Of a DNA stretch of 64,000 nucleotides, positions 33,133 to 42,083 are shown in pieces (the first letter of the stretch is position 1; every line of letters starts with the position of its first letter). The stretch is from Pseudomonas sp. PA15(2017). Lineage in GTDB: Bacteria > Pseudomonadota > Gammaproteobacteria > Pseudomonadales > Pseudomonadaceae. A model generated the notes under the pieces. That model made no database searches. It was given only the letters and a program-made list of their open reading frames with translations, and was not told where the DNA came from. Both the position numbers and the translations under genes were made by a program. The stretch lies in NCBI RefSeq assembly GCF_001945395.1, contig NZ_MSXV01000009.1, positions 28,191 through 92,190 of the forward strand. Reading direction: 5' to 3'.

Positions 33133-33161
33133 AAAACGCCCCGAACAGGTCGGGGCGTTTT
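33133..33161 (-). terminator. bidirectional intrinsic terminator of rpoH/mtgA
   Basis: AAAACGCCCCGA (33133-33144) and TCGGGGCGTTTT (33150-33161) form a perfect 12-bp stem with a 5-base loop. The stem is identical to that of the crc terminator at 28194-28222. It lies 16 bp beyond the rpoH stop. Confidence 0.9.
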
Positions 33162-33177
33162 GACGTTACGAGCCAGA

Positions 33178-34032
33178 TCAGGCGGCGATGGAGCCTTTGA
33201 GCTTGTTCATCGCATTCTTCTCCAGCTGACGGATACGCTCCGCCGAGACGTTGTACTTGGCCGCCAGCTCATGCAGCGTGGCCTTCTCTTCGGCCAACCA
33301 GCGCTGCTGCAGGATATCGCGGCTACGCTCGTCGAGCGCTTCGAGCGCCTCGTGCAGATTGGCACTGGAGGTGTCGCTCCAGTCCTCGTCTTCCATCTGT
33401 CGGGCTGGATCGTAGCGATGGTCTTCCAGGTACTGAGCCGGCGACTGGAACGCGCTGTCATCGTCAGCATCGGCAGCCGGGTCGAAGGCCATGTCCTGGC
33501 CGGTCAGGCGGCTTTCCATCTCGCGCACTTCACGGGCTTCGACACCCAGGCTTTCGGCCACGGCTTTGACTTCGTCATTGCTCAACCAAGCCAGGCGCTT
33601 CTTCTGACTGCGCAGATTGAAGAACAGCTTGCGCTGGGCCTTGGTGGTGGCGACCTTGACGATCCGCCAGTTCTTGAGGATGAACTCGTGGATTTCCGCA
33701 CGAATCCAGTGCACGGCGAAAGACACCAGGCGCACACCCATTTCCGGGTTGAAACGCTTGACCGCCTTCATCAGGCCGACGTTGCCTTCCTGGATAAGGT
33801 CGGCCTGGGCCAGGCCGTAGCCGGAGTAACTGCGCGCGATATGCACGACGAAACGCAGGTGGGCCAATACCATCTGGCGAGCCGCGTCGAGGTCCTGCTT
33901 GTAGAAGAGGTTACCGGCCAGTTCACGCTCCTGCTCGGGCGTCAGCAGCGGAATGCTGTTAACGGCATGCACGTAAGCTTCCAGGTTGGCGCCTGGAACC
34001 AGAGCATGAACAGGTTGCAAAGAAGTGGACAT
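33178..34032 (-). CDS. rpoH: heat-shock sigma factor RpoH (sigma32)
   Basis: A 284-residue sigma factor. Region 2 includes [37 protein letters not shown]. The RpoH box is present as QKKRLAWL after KLFFNLRS, a feature specific to sigma32. Region 4 ends the protein ([23 protein letters not shown]). It directs transcription of chaperone and protease genes. I start at ATG 34032 ([11 protein letters not shown]) with GGAGGA upstream; the longer frame lacks family similarity. A small hairpin in the leader (34059-34075) may influence translation. Confidence 0.97.
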   Translation of the reverse strand: MSTSLQPVHALVPGANLEAYVHAVNSIPLLTPEQERELAGNLFYKQDLDAARQMVLAHLRFVVHIARSYSGYGLAQADLIQEGNVGLMKAVKRFNPEMGVRLVSFAVHWIRAEIHEFILKNWRIVKVATTKAQRKLFFNLRSQKKRLAWLSNDEVKAVAESLGVEAREVREMESRLTGQDMAFDPAADADDDSAFQSPAQYLEDHRYDPARQMEDEDWSDTSSANLHEALEALDERSRDILQQRWLAEEKATLHELAAKYNVSAERIRQLEKNAMNKLKGSIAA

Positions 34033-34058
34033 TAGAATCCTCCGATTCACGAAACGTA

Positions 34059-34075
34059 CGCAGTGTAGCACTGCG
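34059..34075 (-). promoter_or_regulatory. hairpin in the rpoH leader
   Basis: CGCAGTG and CACTGCG (7 bp perfect, 3-base loop) end 27 bases before the rpoH ATG. RpoH translation is heat-controlled by mRNA structure in enteric bacteria; a similar role here is inference from position only. Confidence 0.3.
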
Positions 34076-34164
34076 CAATATGACCGGAAGCCACCATCCT
34101 GGTTCCCCGGTCAATAGTCAATATCAACCAAATCAATATGTTAGCGAAGCATCAAACTGGCGAC

Positions 34165-35181
34165 TTAGCGGGGAGCAAGCTCCCTCAGATGTCGCGCCAC
34201 CGCCAGCCACGCACCGATATACCCCAACAGCACCGCTCCCAGCAATAGGGAGAAGCCGTCGCCAATGGGTACGCCGGCCAGGGCGAAATCGCTGCCATAC
34301 AATCCGGACAGACGCACCACGGCATCGTTCAACCAGTTCAACCCAAAGGCCAGCACCAGCCAGGACAGCACACCGGCGCCCAGGCCATACAGCGCGCCCA
34401 TGTAAAGGAAAGGGCGACGCACGTAGCTGTCGGTACCGCCGACCAGCTTGATCACCTCGATCTCGGTACGGCGATTCTCGATATGCAGTCGAATGGTGTT
34501 ACCGATCACCAGCAGCAGCGCCATGATCAGCAAAACCGTGAGGCCAAAAACGAAACGGTCGCCCAACTTGAGGATTGCGCCCAAACGCTCGACCCAGACC
34601 AGGTCCAGCTGTGCCTGCTCAACGCTGGGCAGCTCTGCCAAACGCAAACGCAACGCCTCAAGGGTGGCTTTGTCGACTTCCTTGGGTGTTACCAGCACAG
34701 TGCCAGGCAATGGATTGCTAGGCAATTCCTTGAGGGCTTCGCCCAACCCGGACTGTTGCTGAAACTCTTCCAGGGCCTTTTCGCGACTGATCCATTCGGC
34801 TTCGGCCACGTCGTCCATGCCCGCGATTTCTTCGCGCAGGGCCTGGCCCTGACTATCGCTGGCGTCGATCTTGAGGAACACAGAGATCTGCGCAGCACGC
34901 TCCCAGGTGCCGCCAAGACGCTCGACGTTGCCTAGCAGCAGCGACAGGCCCATGGGCAAGCTCAGTGCCACGGCCATTACCAGGCAAGTAAAGAAGCTGC
35001 CGATCGGGTGCTTTCCAAGGCGGCGCAGGCTGTCGACCAGGCTGGCGCGGTGGCTTTCCAGCCAGGCGCGGGTCAGGGTGCGAAAATCCGGTTCGTTGTC
35101 CGGCCCCTGTGGCTCGGCGTTCTTGGGTGCCGCGCCGACGCGCTGAGACGGCTGCGGTGGCGGGATGCGGGAAGCACTCAT
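34165..35181 (-). CDS. ftsX: cell-division protein FtsX
   Basis: A 338-residue membrane protein. A Pro-rich cytoplasmic N-terminus (about 1-60) precedes TM1 (about 63-85) and the periplasmic extracellular domain (about 90-200), which in other bacteria activates amidases through EnvC. Three more membrane helices (about 208-230, 260-280, 305-325) carry the FtsX/MacB permease signature (GNTIRLHIENRRTEIEVIKLVG). With FtsE it links septal peptidoglycan hydrolysis to division. The start overlaps the ftsE stop by four bases. Confidence 0.95.
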   Translation of the reverse strand: MSASRIPPPQPSQRVGAAPKNAEPQGPDNEPDFRTLTRAWLESHRASLVDSLRRLGKHPIGSFFTCLVMAVALSLPMGLSLLLGNVERLGGTWERAAQISVFLKIDASDSQGQALREEIAGMDDVAEAEWISREKALEEFQQQSGLGEALKELPSNPLPGTVLVTPKEVDKATLEALRLRLAELPSVEQAQLDLVWVERLGAILKLGDRFVFGLTVLLIMALLLVIGNTIRLHIENRRTEIEVIKLVGGTDSYVRRPFLYMGALYGLGAGVLSWLVLAFGLNWLNDAVVRLSGLYGSDFALAGVPIGDGFSLLLGAVLLGYIGAWLAVARHLRELAPR

Positions 35182-35852
35182 TCGCCGGCCTCCCCGTCAC
35201 CAATCAGGCGGCCGCGTTGCAAGGTGAGCATGCGGTGGCGCATGCGCGCGATCAGCGCCAGGTCGTGACTGGCGATCAGTACGCTGGTGCCGAGGCGGTT
35301 GATGTCTTCGAATACGCCCATGATTTCCGCCGCCAGACGCGGGTCGAGGTTACCGGTGGGTTCGTCGGCCAGCAGCAGGGCCGGACGATGGACGATGGCG
35401 CGGGCGATGCCGACGCGCTGTTGCTGCCCGGTGGACAGGTCACCGGGAAACTGCTCGGCCTTGTCGCTCAGCGAGACCCGCTCCAGCGCCGAACCGACGC
35501 GGCGGCCGATATCGCTCTTGGACAGGCCGAGGATCTGCAGCGGCAGGGCCACGTTGTCGAACACGCTGCGGTCGAACAGCAGCTGGTGGTTCTGGAACAC
35601 CACGCCGATCTGCCGGCGCAGGAAGGGAATCTGCGCGTTGCTGATCTGCCCCAGGTCCTGCCCGGCCAGCAGCAGCTTGCCCGAGGTCGGGCGCTCCATG
35701 GCCAGCAGCAGGCGCAGCAGGGTGCTCTTGCCGGCGCCGGAGTGGCCGGTGACGAACAGGAACTCGCCGCGCCGCACGCGGAAACTCAACTCATGCAACC
35801 CGACATGACCGTTGGGGTAACGCTTGCCGACCTGCTCGAATCGGATCATCAC
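35178..35852 (-). CDS. ftsE: cell-division ATP-binding protein FtsE
   Basis: A 224-residue ABC ATPase, partner of FtsX. Walker A GHSGAGKST, Walker B LLADEPTGNL and the switch His in IASHDLALI are present. The signature motif reads LSTGQQQR, with Thr at the third position of the usual LSGGQ, which is common in FtsE. It is coupled by four-base overlaps with ftsY upstream and ftsX downstream, giving the conserved ftsY-ftsE-ftsX operon. Confidence 0.96.
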   Translation of the reverse strand: MMIRFEQVGKRYPNGHVGLHELSFRVRRGEFLFVTGHSGAGKSTLLRLLLAMERPTSGKLLLAGQDLGQISNAQIPFLRRQIGVVFQNHQLLFDRSVFDNVALPLQILGLSKSDIGRRVGSALERVSLSDKAEQFPGDLSTGQQQRVGIARAIVHRPALLLADEPTGNLDPRLAAEIMGVFEDINRLGTSVLIASHDLALIARMRHRMLTLQRGRLIGDGEAGE

Positions 35853-37300
35853 TGCTCCCGTTGCTGGAAAAGCGCCTGAACGAAGGGTTCGGCCTCGAAG
35901 GTGCGCAGATCGTCGATCCCTTCACCCACGCCGATGTAACGAATCGGCAGGCCAAATTGCTTGGCCAGGGCGAAGATCACGCCGCCCTTGGCCGTGCCAT
36001 CCAGCTTGGTCAGGGCCAGGCCGGTCAAGTTCACCGTCTGGTTGAATTGTTTGGCCTGGTTGATGGCGTTCTGGCCGGTACCGGCATCGAGCACCAGCAG
36101 CACTTCGTGAGGCGCGCTGTCATCGAGCTTGCCGATCACGCGGCGAACCTTCTTGAGCTCCTCCATGAGGTTGTCCTTGGTGTGCAGACGGCCGGCGGTG
36201 TCAGCGATCAGCACGTCCATGCCACGGGACTTGGCGGCCTGCACGGCGTCGAAGATCACCGAAGCCGAGTCGGCGCCGGTGTGCTGGGCGATGACCGGGA
36301 TCTTGTTGCGCTCACCCCACACCTGCAGCTGTTCGACGGCGGCGGCGCGGAAGGTGTCGCCAGCAGCGAGCATGACCTTCTTGCCCTCGCCTTGCAGCTT
36401 CTTGGCCAGCTTGCCGATGGTGGTGGTCTTGCCGGCGCCGTTCACGCCGACCACCAGGATCACGTAGGGGCGCTTGGCGCTGTCGATCTGCAGCGGCTGC
36501 TCGACCGGGCGCAGCATGGCCGCCAGCTCTTCCTGCAGCGCCTTGAACAGCGCATCACTGTCGGTCAACTGCTTGCGCGCGACCTTCTGGGTCAGGCTGC
36601 CGATGATCGCCGTGGTGGCCTCGACGCCCACGTCAGCGGTGAGCAGGCGGGTCTCGATCTCGTCGAGCAGGTCGTCGTCGATGGTCTTCTTGCCAAGGAA
36701 CAGGCTGGCCATGCCTTCGCCGATGCTGGCGCTGGTCTTGGACAGGCCCTGGCGCAGACGGGCAAACCAACCGCCCTTGTTGTCCGAGGGTTTGTTCTGC
36801 TCGACCACCGGCTCAGCGACCGCTTCGGCTGGCACAGTCAGCACCGCGGCCGGCGTGGCGGGCACGGCATGCTGCACGTCGCTGCCCGATGCCAGAGCAG
36901 CGGGATGCTCTGCTGGGGCCGCCGGCTGCTCGGCAATCGGCTCGAGCAGTGCTTCGGGGCCATGGCGGGTGGCGTCGCCCACTACGGGCTCGGCGGCGAC
37001 CGCCGGCTCGCTGACAACGGGTGCCTCGACCGGGTCACGTTCGACCGAGGCGCGTTCGACCGGGTCACGTTCGACCGGGGCGTTTTCGAGCGGAGCGCTC
37101 TCGACAACCTGGGCAGCCTCAGCAGGCTGCTCCGGCTGGCTCTGCGCCGCTGTTTCGGGCACCTCGTCCTGCTGCGCGGGCTCGGCGGCGGCAGGCTCGG
37201 CCGGCTTCTTGCGCAACCAGCCGAACAGGCTGCGTTTCTCGGCTTTCTCGGCGCCCTGCTCGGGGGCCGGAGTCTTGTTGTCGTCTTTTGAACCAAACAT
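35849..37300 (-). CDS. ftsY: signal recognition particle receptor FtsY
   Basis: A 483-residue SRP-type GTPase that receives nascent chains at the membrane. A long acidic, Ala/Pro/Glu-rich N-terminal A-domain (about 1-160) precedes the N-domain four-helix bundle (about 165-260) and the G-domain: G1 [22 protein letters not shown]3 DTAGR, G4 TKLDG. The A-domain contains a short tandem repeat, [15 protein letters not shown], at residues 76-90, matching a 15-bp DNA repeat. It is the first gene of ftsY-ftsE-ftsX and divergent from the M16 pair. Confidence 0.96.
   Translation of the reverse strand: MFGSKDDNKTPAPEQGAEKAEKRSLFGWLRKKPAEPAAAEPAQQDEVPETAAQSQPEQPAEAAQVVESAPLENAPVERDPVERASVERDPVEAPVVSEPAVAAEPVVGDATRHGPEALLEPIAEQPAAPAEHPAALASGSDVQHAVPATPAAVLTVPAEAVAEPVVEQNKPSDNKGGWFARLRQGLSKTSASIGEGMASLFLGKKTIDDDLLDEIETRLLTADVGVEATTAIIGSLTQKVARKQLTDSDALFKALQEELAAMLRPVEQPLQIDSAKRPYVILVVGVNGAGKTTTIGKLAKKLQGEGKKVMLAAGDTFRAAAVEQLQVWGERNKIPVIAQHTGADSASVIFDAVQAAKSRGMDVLIADTAGRLHTKDNLMEELKKVRRVIGKLDDSAPHEVLLVLDAGTGQNAINQAKQFNQTVNLTGLALTKLDGTAKGGVIFALAKQFGLPIRYIGVGEGIDDLRTFEAEPFVQALFQQREQ
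37019..37090. repeat. 15-bp coding minisatellite in ftsY
   Basis: Units of the form TTCGACCGGGTCACG (alternating with TTCGACCGAGGCGCG) are repeated about four times, encoding [10 protein letters not shown] on the minus strand. They lie in the acidic linker of FtsY. Tandem in-frame repeats like this can vary in number between strains. Confidence 0.7.
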
Positions 37301-37557
37301 GGAGGACGGCTATCTCACTGGGGCGAACGCCATGGCGCCTGGGCACGGGGGCTGAGGGCTTGCAAATGGGCAGCTGATGAATTGCAAACTGCCATTGCTA
37401 GACGTGGTCGCCGTTAAAACGGATGCGTATCCTAGCACCTCCGCAGCCGCCACGGCTAAGCCGTGCGACCGCTCTGACGGCCCGTCAAGGCAACGCGGCA
37501 CCGCGCTCACACCCGACCGCAATCCCACGCCCGGCGTGGTTCAACGAGGAGAGAGGT

Positions 37558-38916
37558 TTGTCCAGTTCACTTGCCCGCCATCTCGCCGGCCTGCTACTGG
37601 CCGTCTGTGCCCTGCCCTTCGGGGCGCAGGCCGCGGCACCGCAACCCACCCATGAATTCACTCTGGACAACGGCCTGAAAGTCATCGTCCGCGAAGACCA
37701 CCGCGCCCCCGTGGTGGTCTCGCAGATCTGGTACAAGGTCGGCTCCAGCTACGAGACAGCCGGCCAGACCGGCCTGTCACATGCCCTGGAACACATGATG
37801 TTCAAGGGCAGCCGCAAGCTCGGCCCCGGCGAAGCCTCGCGCGTGCTGCGCGACCTGGGCGCCGAGGAGAACGCCTTCACCAGCGACGACTACACCGCTT
37901 ATTACCAGGTGCTGGCCGCCGATCGCCTCGGCGTCGCCTTCGAGCTGGAGGCCGACCGCCTGGCCAGCCTGCGCCTGCCACCGGAAGAATTCGAACGCGA
38001 GATCGAGGTGATCAAGGAGGAGCGCCGCCTGCGCACCGACGACAAACCTTCGGGTCTGGCCTTCGAGCGCTTCAAGGCCATGGCCTACCCGGCCAGCGGC
38101 TACAGCATCCCGACCATCGGCTGGATGGCCGACCTCGACCGCATGAGCGTGCAGGAGCTGCGCCATTGGTACGAAACCTGGTACGTGCCCAATAACGCCA
38201 CCCTGGTGGTGGTCGGCGACGTTACCGCGGACGCCGTGAAAACCCTGGCCCAGCGTTACTTCGGTACGATCCCCAAGCGTGCCGTGCCGGCCGCGAAGAT
38301 TCCCCTGGAGCTGCCGGCGCCGGGCGAGCGGCAGATCACCCTGCATCTGAAGACCCAACTGCCCAGCCTGATGATGGGCTTCAACGTACCGGGCCTGGCC
38401 ACCGCCAAGAACCCGCGTGACGTGCACGCCCTACGCCTGATCGCCGCCCTGCTGGACGGCGGCTACAGCGCGCGCTTGGCCACTCGCCTGGAGCGCGGCG
38501 AGGAGTTGGTCGCCGGCGCCGGCGCCTGGTACGACGGCTACACCCGCGGCGACAGCCTGTTCACGATTTCCGCCACGCCCAACGTGCAGACCGGCAAGAC
38601 CCTGGAGCAGACCGAGGCCGGCATCTGGCGCGAGCTGCACGACCTGCAGAACACCGCGCCCTCGACCGAGGAGCTGGCCCGCGTACGCGCCCAACTGATC
38701 GCCGGGCTGGTCTACGACCGTGACTCGATCAGCAGCCAGGCCACCGCCATCGGCCAGCTGGAAACCGTCGGCCTGTCCTGGAAGCTGATCGACCAGGAAC
38801 TCGCCGAGCTGGAGGCCGTAACCCCGGCCGACATCCAGAACGCCGCCAAGACCTACTTCACCCGCGACCGCCTCAGCGTCGCCCACGTTCTGCCCGAGGA
38901 GAAGCGCGATGAGTAA
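37558..38916 (+). CDS. M16 zinc peptidase, catalytic partner
   Basis: A 452-residue exported M16B peptidase. The start is TTG 37558 behind GAGGAGAGAGG, giving a good signal peptide (SSSLARHLAGLLLAVCALPF, cleaved near AQA). The inverted zinc motif HxxEH is present as H75-A-L-E78-H79 in LSHALEHMMF, with the third ligand Glu about 76 residues on in EREIEVIKEERR. It therefore keeps catalytic residues while the next gene lacks them. The two overlap by 8 bp and should form a heterodimer in the periplasm; the substrate is unknown. A longer frame to 37423 lacks a signal. Confidence 0.9.
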   Translation: MSSSLARHLAGLLLAVCALPFGAQAAAPQPTHEFTLDNGLKVIVREDHRAPVVVSQIWYKVGSSYETAGQTGLSHALEHMMFKGSRKLGPGEASRVLRDLGAEENAFTSDDYTAYYQVLAADRLGVAFELEADRLASLRLPPEEFEREIEVIKEERRLRTDDKPSGLAFERFKAMAYPASGYSIPTIGWMADLDRMSVQELRHWYETWYVPNNATLVVVGDVTADAVKTLAQRYFGTIPKRAVPAAKIPLELPAPGERQITLHLKTQLPSLMMGFNVPGLATAKNPRDVHALRLIAALLDGGYSARLATRLERGEELVAGAGAWYDGYTRGDSLFTISATPNVQTGKTLEQTEAGIWRELHDLQNTAPSTEELARVRAQLIAGLVYDRDSISSQATAIGQLETVGLSWKLIDQELAELEAVTPADIQNAAKTYFTRDRLSVAHVLPEEKRDE

Positions 38917-40417
38917 GCGCAACGGCCCGCGCTACGCCCTGTTGGGGCTGTTTCTGATCGCCCTGCTGGCGGCCCTGGCCTTCACCGTCAAACGCGCACC
39001 GGACGCTGCCGAGCCTACTGCCCAGTCCGCACAAGCCGCACAAGCCGCACAAACCGACGACAGCAAACTGCAGTCACTGGCCGAACTGGACGGCAAGGAA
39101 CCGGAGCGCCGCAAACTGGACATCCAGAGCTGGCAGACTGCCGAAGGCGCCAAGGTGCTGTTCGTCGAAGCCCGCGAGCTGCCGATGTTCGACCTGCGCC
39201 TGACCTACGCCGCCGGCAGCAGCCAGGATGGCGACGTGCAGGGCCTGGCGCTGCTGACCAATGCCATGCTCAACGAAGGCGTGCCCGACAAGGACGTCGG
39301 CGCCATCGCGGCCGGCTTCGAGAGCCTGGGCGCCGAGTTCGGCAATGGTGCCTACCGCGACATGGCGGTCACCAGCCTGCGCAGCCTCAGCGCCACCGAG
39401 CAGCGTGAGCCGGCCCTGAAGCTGTTCGAGCAGGTGATCGGCCAGCCGACCTTCCCCGCCGACTCCCTGGCGCGTATCAAGAACCAGATCCTCGCCGGTT
39501 TCGAATACCAGAAGCAGAACCCCGGCAAGCTGGCCAGCCTCGAACTGTTCGAGCGCCTGTATGGCAAGCACCCCTATGGTCACCCCAGCGAAGGCAACGC
39601 GCAGTCGGTTCCCGGTATCAGCCGCGAACAGCTGCAGGCCTTCCATGCCAAGGCCTACGCTGCCGGCAATGCGGTTATCGCCGTGGTCGGCGACCTGTCC
39701 CGCGAGGAAGCCGAAACCATGGCTGCCGAGGTTTCTGCCGCGCTGCCCAAGGGCCCGGCCCTGACCAAGACCGTGACCCCCGAAGCGCCAAAGCCCGGCC
39801 TGACCCACATCGACTTCCCGTCCAACCAGACCCATCTGCTGATCGCCCAGCTCGGCATCACCCGTGAAGACCCGGACTATCCCGCCCTTTACCTCGGCAA
39901 CCAGGTGTTCGGCGGCGGCGGTTTCGGCACCCGGCTGATGACCGAGGTGCGCGAGAAACGTGGCCTGACCTATGGCGTGTATTCCGGCTTCACCGCCATG
40001 CAGGCCCGCGGCCCGCTCATGATCAACCTGCAGACCCGCGCCGAGCTCAGCGATGGCACCCTGCAACTGGTCAAGGACCTGCTGCGCGAGTTCATCGCGG
40101 GCGGCCCGACCCAGGAAGAACTGGACGCCGCCAAGCGCGAGATGGCCGGCAGCTTCCCGCTGTCCACGGCCAGCAACGCGGCCATCGTCGGCCAGCTCGG
40201 CGCCATCGGTTTCTACGACCTGCCGCTCACCTACCTTGAAGATTTCATGGCCCAGGTGCAGGCGCTCAGCGTCGAGCAGGTGAAAGCCGCCATGGCCAAG
40301 CATCTCGACCCCGAATCACTGGTGATCGTCACCGCCGGGCCGAAGGTGGAGCAGAAGGAACTGCCGCCGCCCACCGACAAGCCGGCAGAGATGCCTGCCG
40401 CCGTACCGGAGCACTGA
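38909..40417 (+). CDS. M16-like protein, non-catalytic partner
   Basis: A 502-residue M16 homologue anchored by an N-terminal helix (about residues 8-27), followed by an Ala/Gln-rich linker with a tandem AQAAQAAQ stretch. Where HxxEH would be it reads LLTNAMLNEG, so it cannot bind zinc. It keeps the substrate-side motif REKRGLTYGVYSGF (Arg/Tyr pair) typical of the complementary subunit. This split of duties, with catalytic residues in one gene and the R/Y pair in the other, is known for M16B heterodimers. Its stop overlaps the rsmD start (one base). Confidence 0.9.
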   Translation: MSKRNGPRYALLGLFLIALLAALAFTVKRAPDAAEPTAQSAQAAQAAQTDDSKLQSLAELDGKEPERRKLDIQSWQTAEGAKVLFVEARELPMFDLRLTYAAGSSQDGDVQGLALLTNAMLNEGVPDKDVGAIAAGFESLGAEFGNGAYRDMAVTSLRSLSATEQREPALKLFEQVIGQPTFPADSLARIKNQILAGFEYQKQNPGKLASLELFERLYGKHPYGHPSEGNAQSVPGISREQLQAFHAKAYAAGNAVIAVVGDLSREEAETMAAEVSAALPKGPALTKTVTPEAPKPGLTHIDFPSNQTHLLIAQLGITREDPDYPALYLGNQVFGGGGFGTRLMTEVREKRGLTYGVYSGFTAMQARGPLMINLQTRAELSDGTLQLVKDLLREFIAGGPTQEELDAAKREMAGSFPLSTASNAAIVGQLGAIGFYDLPLTYLEDFMAQVQALSVEQVKAAMAKHLDPESLVIVTAGPKVEQKELPPPTDKPAEMPAAVPEH

Positions 40418-41022
40418 TGGCCAGACGACCGACCTCCGGCAAAGCCCCCGTCGCCCACGGTGGCGACGGGCAACTGCGCATCATTGCCGGGCAATGGCGC
40501 AGCCGCCAGTTCGCCTTCCCCATGGCCCACGGCCTGCGCCCCACGCCCAACCGCGTGCGCGAGACCCTGTTCAACTGGCTGGCGCCCTACGTGGACGCCG
40601 CTCGGGTACTCGACCCCTTTGCCGGCAGCGGCGCGCTGTTTCTCGAAGCGCTGTCGCGCGGTGCCGGCAGTGCCCTGGCGCTGGACCTCAACCCGGCGGC
40701 AGTGAACAGCCTGCGCGGGCACCTGACCACCCTGCGCTGTGACAACGGCCAGGTGCTGCAGAGCGACGCACTCGCCTACCTGCAGAGCCAGCCGGCCACG
40801 CCATTCGACCTGGTGTTCCTCGACCCACCCTTCAGCCAGGATCTGTTGCTGCCTGCCTGCACGCTGCTGGAAGAACGCGGCTGGCTGGCCGACGATGCCT
40901 GGATCTATACCGAAAGCGAGCAGGTGCCTTCCAGCCTGGGGATGCCCGGCAACTGGCGCCTGCACCGCGAACAGAAGGCCGGGCAAGTGCATTACGCACT
41001 GTGGGAGCGCCGTTCGGCGTAA
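40417..41022 (+). CDS. rsmD: 16S rRNA (guanine966-N2)-methyltransferase RsmD
   Basis: A 201-residue SAM-dependent methyltransferase that modifies G966 of 16S rRNA. Motifs are RIIAGQWRSRQFAFP near the N-terminus, RPTPNRVRETLFNWLAPY, the SAM loop DPFAGSGALFLEALSRGA, and the catalytic DLVFLDPPF (DPPF motif). It starts on the last base of the preceding M16 gene's stop (ATGA-type junction), so it belongs to the same transcript. Length is normal. Confidence 0.95.
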   Translation: MARRPTSGKAPVAHGGDGQLRIIAGQWRSRQFAFPMAHGLRPTPNRVRETLFNWLAPYVDAARVLDPFAGSGALFLEALSRGAGSALALDLNPAAVNSLRGHLTTLRCDNGQVLQSDALAYLQSQPATPFDLVFLDPPFSQDLLLPACTLLEERGWLADDAWIYTESEQVPSSLGMPGNWRLHREQKAGQVHYALWERRSA

Positions 41023-41042
41023 GCGCCGACGGCGGCCTGCAC

Positions 41043-42065
41043 ATGGTCGAGCGAAAGGAAACAGCCAGCAGATTCCAACCCGCCTGGTGGCTGCCGGGGC
41101 CGCACCTGCAGACCCTCTGGGGGTCGCTGTGCCGTCGCCCGCTGGTGCTCGAGCGCCAACGCGAGCGCCTGTGGCTGGACGACGGCGACTTTCTCGACCT
41201 CGACTGGCACGGCCCCCACGAAGCTCATGCCCCGGTAGTGCTGGTGCTGCATGGCCTCACCGGCTCATCCAGCTCCCACTACGTAGTAGGCCTGCAACGC
41301 CAGCTGGCCGAGCAGGGCTGGGCCAGCGTGGCACTGAACTGGCGGGGCTGCTCGGGCGAACCCAACCTGCTGCCACGTGGTTACCACTCCGGCGCCAGCG
41401 AAGACCTCGCTGAAACCATCCGCCACCTGCACGCCAAGCATCCCCTGGCGCCCCTGTATGCGGTGGGCTACTCGCTGGGCGGCAACGTGTTGCTCAAGTA
41501 CCTCGGGGAGACTGGCGCAGACAGCGGCCTGCAAGGCGCCGCCGCGGTGTCGGTACCGTTCCGCCTGGACCAGTGTGCCGACCGCATCGGTATCGGCTTC
41601 TCGCGGGTCTACCAGGCACATTTCATGCGCGCCATGGTCGCCTACGTGAAGGACAAGCAGCGCCTGTTCGCCCACCAGGGCCAGGCCGATCGCCTGTCGA
41701 TCCTGGAAAAGCTCGGCCCGCTGGAGGGCATGCGCACCTTCTGGGACTTCGACGGCCGCGTCACCGCGCCGCTGCACGGATTCGAGAATGCCGACGACTA
41801 TTACCGACGCGCCTCGAGCCGCTATTACCTGGGCCGCATCCAGACGCCGACGCTGATGATCCAATCCACCGACGACCCGTTCGTCTATCCCCATAGCCTG
41901 CCCGAAGCCAATGAACTGGCCGATTGCATCCGCTTCGAACTGCACGCCAAGGGCGGTCATGTCGGTTTCGTCGACGGCTCGCCACGCCGGCCTGGCTATT
42001 ACCTGGAGCGCCGCATACCGCAATGGCTGCAGGCCATCGAACGTGGTACACAGCAGCCCCAGTGA
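41043..42065 (+). CDS. YheT-family alpha/beta hydrolase
   Basis: A 340-residue serine hydrolase of the YheT/ABHD1 group. Typical marks are PAWWLPGPHLQTLWGSL at the N-terminus, LHGLTGSSSSHYV (oxyanion loop), the nucleophile GYSLGGN (Ser near 145), and the catalytic His in KGGHVGFVDG. The family acts on esters or lipids; the substrate is unknown. I start at ATG 41043, 21 bp after rsmD, rather than in-frame codons inside rsmD. It is followed 18 bp on by the aldehyde dehydrogenase gene. Confidence 0.9.
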   Translation: MVERKETASRFQPAWWLPGPHLQTLWGSLCRRPLVLERQRERLWLDDGDFLDLDWHGPHEAHAPVVLVLHGLTGSSSSHYVVGLQRQLAEQGWASVALNWRGCSGEPNLLPRGYHSGASEDLAETIRHLHAKHPLAPLYAVGYSLGGNVLLKYLGETGADSGLQGAAAVSVPFRLDQCADRIGIGFSRVYQAHFMRAMVAYVKDKQRLFAHQGQADRLSILEKLGPLEGMRTFWDFDGRVTAPLHGFENADDYYRRASSRYYLGRIQTPTLMIQSTDDPFVYPHSLPEANELADCIRFELHAKGGHVGFVDGSPRRPGYYLERRIPQWLQAIERGTQQPQ

Positions 42066-42083
42066 GTTGTTGAGGATGGCGGC

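Noticed and set aside
37019..37090. short tandem repeat considered as a CRISPR remnant
   Set aside because: Units are 15 bp, contiguous and in frame with FtsY; there are no spacers.
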